Below are positions 6,303 to 11,856 of a DNA stretch of 11,856 nt, in pieces; position 1 is the stretch's first letter, and each line of letters begins with the position of its first letter. The stretch lies in assembly GCA_023267795.1 (NCBI GenBank), contig JAHFMP010000013.1, forward strand, positions 1-11,856, read 5' to 3'. The notes below the pieces were generated by a model, which saw only the letters and a program-made list of their open reading frames with translations, was not told where the DNA came from and did no database searches. The translations under genes were made by a program, and so were the position numbers. This DNA comes from Candidatus Woesearchaeota archaeon. Lineage in GTDB: Archaea > Nanobdellota > Nanobdellia > Woesearchaeales > DSVV01.

Positions 6303-7481
6303 TTAGGTTGATTTATAAAACTTTTTAAACGTTTCCACGATATATATTAAGTCTTCTGTAGTTAAATCCTGATGGCATCCAATGTAAAAGCCTGATTCAT
6401 TTATCCATTTTGCAACAGGATAATCTTCCTCTTTAATACCAAACAACTTTTGATAGATTGGCTGATTAATCAGAGGCAGCATTTCTCTTGTTTCAATTCC
6501 ATTAGCCTCCAAAAATTCAACAATTCTATTCTTAGATTCAGACTTCATAACAATTGGAAACATCATAAATGAGTGTTCTGCATCTGGCCTTATTTTTGGA
6601 AGCTGCATATATTCTTCAAATGATTTTAATTTTTTGAAAAGATATGCTGCATTTTCTCTTCTCTTTTGAACTATTTCAGGAAGAATTTCAATTTGAGCAA
6701 CACCGAGTGCACCTTCCATCTCTGTGACACGAAAACTATGGCCAATACTCGTAAACCTGAATCTTGCTTCGATAACTTCACGCAATTTTTCTCCTTGTTT
6801 CCCTTTTGCATCATCAATGCTGATATAAATTGCATCTCTTCCGTGATTAACTAATGAACGCAACTTTGTTTGGTATTTAGTATTACTAGTTGTATTGATA
6901 CCTCCAACACCTGTTATTAAGAGATGCGCAACATATGTTGAAAAACAACCTATATCCCCTAAAGAACCAACCATTTGACCTTTATACATTGCATACATAG
7001 TTTCACAGGAATCTTCAATAATCTTTAAGTTATGTTTTTTTGCAATTGCACTTATCGTGTCCATTTCACAAGGCATCCCAAAAAGATGCACAGGAATAAT
7101 TGCTCTTGTTCTTGGAGTAATTTTTTCTTCTATCTTCTTTGGATCAATTCCATAATATTCTTTCTCTACATCAACAAATACAGGAGTCATATTGTTATGA
7201 ATTACAATATTTGACGTTGCAACAAAAGTCACAGCAGGCACGAGCACTTCATCACCATTCTGCCAGCAATGAAGTTCTTTTAATGCCTGTAATGCAACAT
7301 GCAACGAACTTGTTCCGCTGTTGCTCACCACTCCAAAACTACAATTATGGGTTTGTGCAAACTCTTTTTCTAATCTTTTTAAGAATGGACCGTAGGAAAG
7401 TCTTCCACTATCTAAAACCTCCTGAACATATTTTTTTGCTGTATCAGAAATAGTAACTGTACCAACTCCTATTTGCCTCAT
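6303..7481 (-). CDS. DegT/DnrJ/EryC1/StrS-family PLP enzyme lacking the catalytic lysine (ColD-like 3-dehydrase candidate)
   Basis: A 392-residue fold type I PLP enzyme of the sugar aminotransferase family. Visible landmarks are the start motif G-R-L-S-Y-G-P (26-32), the phosphate-binding N-S-G-T-S-S-L-H (54-61), V-P-A-V-T-F-V-A-T (81-89), the cofactor aspartate in I-I-E-D-S-C-E (154-160, D157), and the C-terminal G-H-S-F-R-V-T-E-M-E-G-A-L-G (247-260). Where ordinary members have the Schiff-base lysine (Y-P-T-K-N-L), this one reads Y-V-A-H-L-L-I-T-G-V-G-G (183-194) with His186. Lys-to-His at this site is known from ColD and DdhC/RfbH, which remove the C3 hydroxyl of 4-keto-6-deoxysugars instead of aminating them. 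I see no cysteine cluster like that of DdhC, so ColD is the closer model. A strong TATA box lies about 28 bases before the ATG, and the transcript probably starts at or near that codon. Confidence 0.85.
   Translation of the reverse strand: MRQIGVGTVTISDTAKKYVQEVLDSGRLSYGPFLKRLEKEFAQTHNCSFGVVSNSGTSSLHVALQALKELHCWQNGDEVLVPAVTFVATSNIVIHNNMTPVFVDVEKEYYGIDPKKIEEKITPRTRAIIPVHLFGMPCEMDTISAIAKKHNLKIIEDSCETMYAMYKGQMVGSLGDIGCFSTYVAHLLITGVGGINTTSNTKYQTKLRSLVNHGRDAIYISIDDAKGKQGEKLREVIEARFRFTSIGHSFRVTEMEGALGVAQIEILPEIVQKRRENAAYLFKKLKSFEEYMQLPKIRPDAEHSFMMFPIVMKSESKNRIVEFLEANGIETREMLPLINQPIYQKLFGIKEEDYPVAKWINESGFYIGCHQDLTTEDLIYIVETFKKFYKST
6311..6320 (-). promoter_or_regulatory. Possible TATA box for the tRNA, inside the end of the PLP enzyme gene
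   Basis: On the - strand TTTTATAAAT is preceded by a purine-rich AAAAAG that could act as BRE. It is centred about 35 bases before the mature tRNA 5' end, which would give a 5' leader of roughly 10 bases. It falls in the codons for the last residues (F-Y-K-S) of the PLP enzyme, so it may partly reflect coding. Readthrough from the upstream gene is the alternative. Confidence 0.35.
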
Positions 7482-7504
7482 AATAATAAAAGAACATTAT
7501 ACTG

Positions 7505-7520
7505 TTTTATATAGTTTCTC
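7505..7520 (-). promoter_or_regulatory. BRE/TATA promoter of the PLP enzyme gene
   Basis: In the 42-base gap between the two sugar genes the - strand reads GAGAAACTATATAAAA. This is a purine-rich BRE followed by a consensus-like archaeal TATA box centred near 7509. The centre is about 28 bases before the start codon, so the transcript would start at or within a few bases of the ATG, and no ribosome-binding site is visible. The gene can therefore be transcribed independently of the glycosyltransferase upstream. Confidence 0.6.
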
Positions 7521-7523
7521 TCC

Positions 7524-8213
7524 TTATTTCTTGACATATGGCGGACTATTTTTCCACTCATGCATTATTCTCATAAATATCTTAAATCCATCTCTCCATG
7601 TGTTTAGATGAGATACACCAAACTCCCTGTCATCCTCTATAGTGGGGATTTCTGTCACTTTCAATTTGAGCTTTCCTGCTTTCATAGTCATTTCTGTTTC
7701 TATATCAAAACCATCTGCACTAATATTCATTTGCTTTAAAGCTTCTCTTCGTATAGCACGAAACCCATTCTGACTATCAACAAGAGCTAATCCACTTGTC
7801 CAATTAATTAATGCAGTCAAAATCCAATTCCCTATTTTTCTTATAGGAGTAATGTCGTAACTTTTGCCCTCACCAAAGCGTTTTGCAATGACAAGATCAG
7901 ATCCTTCTTCTATCTTTTTTATTAATTTATCAATATCCCCTGATCTTTCATTTCCATCTGTACTTAACATAACAATAATATTTCCTTTTACATGTTTAAA
8001 ACCTGTTTTGAAAGCAGCTCCTCTTCCTTTGCCATCCTGCAAAATAACAGAAAATCCTAAATCTCTTGCAATCCCTGCACTTTTATCTTTGGAATAGCCA
8101 TCTATAACTAATACTTCATCAATGTAAGAAGGAATATTTGTTAAAACTTCTTTTATTGTATGCTCTTCATTGAGATTAACTGCGATAACAGAATATTTAT
8201 AGTTTTTTTTCAT
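7524..8213 (-). CDS. Soluble family 2 glycosyltransferase (DPM1-like)
   Basis: A 229-residue GT-A glycosyltransferase with no membrane segments, about the size of the soluble DPM1 type that transfers a sugar to polyprenyl phosphate. Motifs are V-N-L-N-E-E (12-17), L-V-I-D-G-Y-S (35-41), G-R-G-A-A-F-K-T-G (63-71), L-S-T-D-G-N (83-88), V-I-A-K-R-F (108-113) and D-S-Q-N-G-F-R-A-I (146-154). The usual metal-binding D-x-D is changed to S-T-D (84-86), keeping only the second aspartate. It shares several signature stretches with the membrane-tailed GT2 at the left of the window but lacks its two C-terminal membrane helices. The start at 8213 is the only upstream methionine before a stop and lies 36 bases after the end of the large surface-protein gene. 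It may be co-transcribed with that gene or read from a weak TATA-like site. Confidence 0.87.
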   Translation of the reverse strand: MKKNYKYSVIAVNLNEEHTIKEVLTNIPSYIDEVLVIDGYSKDKSAGIARDLGFSVILQDGKGRGAAFKTGFKHVKGNIIVMLSTDGNERSGDIDKLIKKIEEGSDLVIAKRFGEGKSYDITPIRKIGNWILTALINWTSGLALVDSQNGFRAIRREALKQMNISADGFDIETEMTMKAGKLKLKVTEIPTIEDDREFGVSHLNTWRDGFKIFMRIMHEWKNSPPYVKK

Positions 8214-8237
8214 ATTTGATTAATAGAGTAAAGACAT

Positions 8238-8250
8238 AATTTAAAAATTT
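8238..8250 (-). promoter_or_regulatory. Weak TATA-like element before the soluble GT2 gene
   Basis: The - strand reads AAATTTTTAAATT, centred about 31 bases before the GT2 start and touching the stop codon of the surface-protein gene. It is AT-rich and correctly placed for a near-leaderless transcript. It lacks a consensus TATATAA core, however, and may equally be plain AT-rich spacer or the terminator of the upstream gene. Confidence 0.25.
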
Positions 8251-11200
8251 TACTTCACATAAAACGACAGTGTTCTTTCTACAGAATTTCCATACGCATC
8301 ATCACAATAGATGGTAATTGTATTATATCCATTATCTAAGTCTGAGAGTAATGCTGCAAAGACATTTTCTGTAAGTGCATTCATTTTTGTATATTCCAAT
8401 AATCCATACGCACCATAACCACATCGCACTCCTGAAGAAACTGATGTTGTTACTGTTAGTGCCACTGCCTTATCACTTTCCACTTCTTCATTATCTTCTG
8501 GACTTACAGAAAGGATTTCTAATGCTTTCGCCTTAGAAATAGCGTAGACAAAAGATTCTGTTGCAGTATTTCTTTCTCTCTCTTGTTTTCTGCACAGGAT
8601 TTTATAATCTTCGTACTTTGACCATGTCAATGTTTTATTTTCTCTTTCAATTCCCAATTCTCCAATAGAAAGCATAACACTACAATCATAGGTTCCTTTC
8701 TGCTGTTCTTCAGCAGAAGTTTTATGGCACGTCATCTCTTTACTTTCTATTTCATTGATGATACGACAACTTGTACTTTCATCTTTATAGAGATGCAGAG
8801 TTATATCCTGCTTTGTGATATTAAAAACTGTTGATTGGGTTTCCGATAATAAGTAATCACTGACACTGATAATGGCAGTTTCATTTGTCTCTGTCACTTG
8901 AACATATTCTGCGTACTCTTCAATAGGGTTTACCACATCTTCAGGAATTACTTCCGAATACAACCGCTCAATACCAGTCGTATTTCCATATTGTATTGTC
9001 ACTAAAGATATTTCCTCATTGTCAGGATTATCTGCACAACGGAAGTATATTGTTAGTTTTTCTTCTATATCTTCTTCTATAGGAACTGTTGTAGTACAAA
9101 CATAACTTCCTCCTGCAACAGAAACACGATCATACAATTCATTCTGACAACTTAACGCATACTTCATATCTTCATATAAATTATCTTCAATATCATAATG
9201 ACAATCAGCAGGCTCATCTGTATAGATATATAACGGAACTGTTGTTGCATCTGCAGCAATAGTACTTTCATTTTTTGGATTTGTTGCAACAATTACAGGG
9301 GGACTTATGTCTTCTGTTGTATTGCTTACATCAACTTCTACAAACAATTCATTCTGTTGGAAATTCCCATATTTATCCTCACAACTCACAAAAAGATAAT
9401 AGCCGCCACTCTCAAATTTCTCCAGCAATGTTATTGACATATTCTCATAAAAAGGATAGGAATTTTCCACATCGTCAATAAAAGAAAGCATTTTGGTCAC
9501 ATGCGGCTGGAGCTCCTCTGCAAGATCATCTCCTGTTACTGTATTATACACACTGAAAACAGCAGGGAATTTTTGTTCATACGACTCCAATAATGTTTCT
9601 GGTTCTGTAATTGCCTCGACTATCTGCTCTGCAGTTGTGAGATTTAATCCGTCTTTTACTTTTTGCGGAATTGTCAATTGAGGAGGAACACGCACTGCAA
9701 GTATATGCTCCTTTGCATAGACTGGAGAACCTGTTATTATCACAGGTGGATCAAGAAACTCTGCCTGCGGTGTATAATCAAGACGGCAAATTGCATCAGT
9801 TGTTGTTTCTAAAGGAAGAGAGAATATTTCATACGGTTGTAGTGCTGGTGTGATTCTATAACCACTATAATTCCGCTCTTCAATTGCAAGAATTTTTTCT
9901 GTCGCTGTATACCTATTTTGCATTTTTTCTCCTGGAATGATTACAGTAAATGGTTGTTGTTTATCGTTTGGTACTTCATAACACTCTGGATAGCCATCTT
10001 TTTCTTCATAGACACATTTCTTTCCTAAACTCCTACAAGTATATTCACTGCATAGTTTTCCGTCATCACACGAAGCACAGTTGTCTCCTCCTTTTGGTGC
10101 TTGCCAAACACTGCACCAGCTGAGCTCCAATATTTCTATCTTTGGTTTTTTTGTGAACGGATTCAAATAATTAGGAACAGTAATATCCACCCACTGATTG
10201 ACAAAACTATATGCTGCAGCCAACATTTCTATAAATATATCTGTTGCTTCTGCAACAGGAGCACGCAATAATTGCTTTTGCTGGTGAACAAAAACAGGAA
10301 GTGCTTTGATTGGTTCTGCTTTCTTACTCCACTCATACACCTCATCACTTGGATAATATTTCATATCTGTTGTAAAAAAACTATTCTCTGTCAAAACATT
10401 CTGAGTATTCATGTAATTACCACAATCACCATGACTATAACATGCTATTGCTGCTGCATCAACCCACTCCTGCGAACACGAGAGACCAGAACAGGTTTTT
10501 TTCTGATTTGCCATGCCACAAATTTCCAATCCATTAAAATTCCAGAATTTCAACCCTGGAGGCACATACGGAACACACTGTTTTTCCTGCCCAAGTACTG
10601 CAAGTTCGTGATTCCAATAACAATCACGCTCCTCTGTATTTTCGCAACAGCCTTGTGTTGTACAGGAACTGCAATCCTGCCAACGATTTGGACGACAAAG
10701 AGCTTTTGTTGCTTTTTCATTGCCTATGAATATTTCGTTCTCAACACAAATTTCTTCCCTATAATCTCTGCAATATTCTTCAGTTACGTCTCCATCAATG
10801 CACGAATACATGGTATGCCTGCTTCCAACTGCATCCTTTCCTTTTCCTGTTTCACCTTCATATCCACACCAGCTTTCGCCATGTTTTCGCATTCCACAAT
10901 TTTTACATTCTATGCCATCACAAAGCGTTTCTTTGGCAGATTCTTCCACTACAACACACAAACACGGGGCTGTTTCATAACGACCATTTTTTTGCTCACA
11001 TATTGTTCTTGGTGTGTTTGCATAACAATTTCCTTCTATCCCCGCATAACAACAACCATACTTGTTTTCTTCTCCTGACAACAAAACCTCTCCCGGAACT
11101 GCAGCAGTATCAAGACCTTGCACTGCAAATTGCAAAATAAGATCATCATCATTTTTTTGCAGCGAATAAAGTATTCCGGGATATGGCTTTTGCTTTATTA

Positions 11201-11843
11201 TTTTGATGTTCGTATGATTGATCTCATAATCAACAACATCAAATAGAGTATTTGCTGCTTCTTGATTGAGAATCAGCAACGCAGTTTGATACAAGTCTCC
11301 TAACATAACAGAGATTGTTGCACGAAAATTTTTCACAGTAACTTCTTCTGTTCCTTTTTTTATTTCAAGAGGGTAAAGAAGAGCAATTTCCACTGTATCC
11401 TGTGTTATTGTTGCTGTTCCTTCAACAATTCCTGCCTCTACTTTATATCCCTGCTGCTCAAATGCATGAAAATCAACACAATTTCCGAGCTCTTTTCCAA
11501 TGCCATAAATAATCTGCTGCTCAATATCTTTTTTAAGAATAAGTGCATTAACACATTGATTTTTTCCATCACCATAACACCAATACTCTACATTAGTTCC
11601 ATGCCATGTTTTGTAAGAAACAGGATCATAAAAGCCACCCTGAAGTGCAACTGTTGCGATAACTTTTTCTGCTGTGTTTTTCAAACATTCCTGCACATAT
11701 TGAGTAATTGTCTCTTTGCCTATTGTCTCTGGAATTTCTATTATTTGTTGCTTTTGACTGGAGTAATAGAGAAAAACGCCTAAACTTAACAACAGTACAA
11801 GCCCAATAATTATGAAGAGTGTTATTTGTGCTTTCTTTATCAT
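8250..11843 (-). CDS. Giant exported cysteine-rich multi-domain surface protein with class III signal peptide
   Basis: A 1197-residue protein that I cannot assign to a named family. The N-terminus M-I-K-K-A-Q-I-T-L-F and hydrophobic stretch to about residue 27 match archaeal class III (prepilin-type) signals, with predicted cleavage before Gln6 and the hydrophobic helix retained as an anchor or filament core. Residues 40-250 form a mixed alpha/beta region. Residues 264-474 hold 25 cysteines, including C-C, C-x-C and C-x-x-C patterns, and a second cluster of seven lies at 577-621. From about 795 onward come Ig-like units ending in patterns such as Y-L-F-V-S-C-E-D-K-Y-G-N and I-T-I-Y-C-D-D-A-Y-G-N. 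The protein probably sits outside the membrane, disulfide-braced, as an envelope or adhesion component. The start is 13 bases from the window edge, so its promoter is not visible. The ATG is supported by the signal immediately after it. Confidence 0.8.
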   Translation of the reverse strand: MIKKAQITLFIIIGLVLLLSLGVFLYYSSQKQQIIEIPETIGKETITQYVQECLKNTAEKVIATVALQGGFYDPVSYKTWHGTNVEYWCYGDGKNQCVNALILKKDIEQQIIYGIGKELGNCVDFHAFEQQGYKVEAGIVEGTATITQDTVEIALLYPLEIKKGTEEVTVKNFRATISVMLGDLYQTALLILNQEAANTLFDVVDYEINHTNIKIIKQKPYPGILYSLQKNDDDLILQFAVQGLDTAAVPGEVLLSGEENKYGCCYAGIEGNCYANTPRTICEQKNGRYETAPCLCVVVEESAKETLCDGIECKNCGMRKHGESWCGYEGETGKGKDAVGSRHTMYSCIDGDVTEEYCRDYREEICVENEIFIGNEKATKALCRPNRWQDCSSCTTQGCCENTEERDCYWNHELAVLGQEKQCVPYVPPGLKFWNFNGLEICGMANQKKTCSGLSCSQEWVDAAAIACYSHGDCGNYMNTQNVLTENSFFTTDMKYYPSDEVYEWSKKAEPIKALPVFVHQQKQLLRAPVAEATDIFIEMLAAAYSFVNQWVDITVPNYLNPFTKKPKIEILELSWCSVWQAPKGGDNCASCDDGKLCSEYTCRSLGKKCVYEEKDGYPECYEVPNDKQQPFTVIIPGEKMQNRYTATEKILAIEERNYSGYRITPALQPYEIFSLPLETTTDAICRLDYTPQAEFLDPPVIITGSPVYAKEHILAVRVPPQLTIPQKVKDGLNLTTAEQIVEAITEPETLLESYEQKFPAVFSVYNTVTGDDLAEELQPHVTKMLSFIDDVENSYPFYENMSITLLEKFESGGYYLFVSCEDKYGNFQQNELFVEVDVSNTTEDISPPVIVATNPKNESTIAADATTVPLYIYTDEPADCHYDIEDNLYEDMKYALSCQNELYDRVSVAGGSYVCTTTVPIEEDIEEKLTIYFRCADNPDNEEISLVTIQYGNTTGIERLYSEVIPEDVVNPIEEYAEYVQVTETNETAIISVSDYLLSETQSTVFNITKQDITLHLYKDESTSCRIINEIESKEMTCHKTSAEEQQKGTYDCSVMLSIGELGIERENKTLTWSKYEDYKILCRKQERERNTATESFVYAISKAKALEILSVSPEDNEEVESDKAVALTVTTSVSSGVRCGYGAYGLLEYTKMNALTENVFAALLSDLDNGYNTITIYCDDAYGNSVERTLSFYVK
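8253..9461 (-). repeat. Diverged Ig-like domain units at the surface protein C-terminus
   Basis: About four units can be picked out by eye in residues 795-1197. Unit ends recur as a beta strand with a cysteine and then acidic or Gly-Asn residues: V-S-C-E-D-K-Y-G-N (819-827), F-R-C-A-D-N-P-D-N (934-942), I-L-C-R-K (1082-1086, degenerate) and I-Y-C-D-D-A-Y-G-N (1178-1186). Each of the last three units also has a cysteine in its first half (C881, C1026, C1141), suggesting one disulfide per domain. Similarity between units is low, and the boundaries are approximate. Confidence 0.5.
10422..11054 (-). other. Cysteine-rich region of the surface protein (residues 264-474)
   Basis: Twenty-five cysteines fall in 211 residues, with pairs C264-C265 and C399-C400 and patterns C-L-C (294-296), C-K-N-C (313-316) and C-S-S-C (391-394). 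I see no N-x-S/T sequon in this part. The spacing is irregular, so it is not a simple tandem repeat. Disulfide bonding or metal binding outside the cell is the likely use. Confidence 0.7.
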
Positions 11844-11856
11844 GAAGTATTTTTGT

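Noticed and set aside
6929..6940. Perfect 12-base palindrome CAACATATGTTG
   Set aside because: It lies in the conserved active-site coding stretch (S-T-Y-V-A) of the PLP enzyme. It is short and unpaired with any second copy, so it is most likely chance.
7139..7453. 104-codon + strand frame opposite the PLP enzyme gene
   Set aside because: It overlaps the conserved phosphate-binding region of the real gene, and the translation shows no family features.
10272..11078. Long open frame of 268 codons on the + strand, opposite the surface-protein gene
   Set aside because: It is fully antisense to a gene with a clear signal peptide and patterned cysteines. Its translation is rich in Cys, Ile, Thr and Phe with no recognisable motif, as expected for a shadow frame.
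1..11856. CRISPR array, insertion sequence, integrase, toxin-antitoxin or defence genes
   Set aside because: I looked for regularly spaced repeats, terminal inverted repeats and recognisable recombinase or nuclease motifs and saw none. Every stretch longer than about 45 bases is covered by the listed genes.

Overview
The window looks like part of the chromosome of a DPANN-type archaeon, most likely of the Woesearchaeota/Pacearchaeota group. Several observations support this. The largest gene begins with a class III (pilin/archaellin-like) signal segment, K-A-Q-I-T-L-F followed by a hydrophobic stretch, which is common in that group. The single tRNA gene has the hallmarks of an archaeal initiator tRNA and lacks an encoded CCA. 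TATA boxes with purine-rich upstream elements sit about 25-30 bases before start codons, as in leaderless archaeal transcripts. The DNA is AT-rich and very compact. The lineage call is inferred from protein style, not from a marker gene.

Left block (1-4312, + strand): a tightly packed run. It starts with the tail of a probable B12-binding radical SAM enzyme, then a membrane-anchored family 2 glycosyltransferase, a multi-pass GT-C-like membrane protein, and a MurJ/MviN-family flippase. Junctions are a 4-base ATGA overlap, an 11-base overlap and a 6-base gap, so this is almost certainly one operon. Middle block (4296-6224): a NodB-type polysaccharide deacetylase (- strand) and a methyltransferase with an N-terminal zinc-ribbon-like domain (+ strand). 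They diverge from a 42-base spacer with a near-symmetric TATA core. The methyltransferase reading frame runs 18 bases into the 3' end of the oppositely oriented initiator tRNA gene (6207-6280).

Right block (6303-11843, all - strand): in transcription order, a 1197-residue exported, cysteine-rich, multi-domain surface protein, a soluble family 2 glycosyltransferase, a DegT/DnrJ/EryC1/StrS-family PLP enzyme, and then the initiator tRNA. The PLP enzyme has histidine where the Schiff-base lysine should be, so it is more likely a ColD-like sugar 3-dehydrase than an aminotransferase.

Taken together, the window is a surface-glycan locus. It encodes sugar-nucleotide modification (PLP enzyme, perhaps the radical SAM enzyme and methyltransferase), sugar transfer to a lipid carrier (two GT2 proteins), polytopic membrane transfer (GT-C-like protein), flipping (MurJ-like protein) and trimming (deacetylase). 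It lies next to a large surface protein with many N-glycosylation sequons in its C-terminal half. The order of steps is inferred from families. The glycan itself cannot be predicted. There is no gene-free stretch longer than about 45 bases, and I see no mobile element, CRISPR array or integrase.
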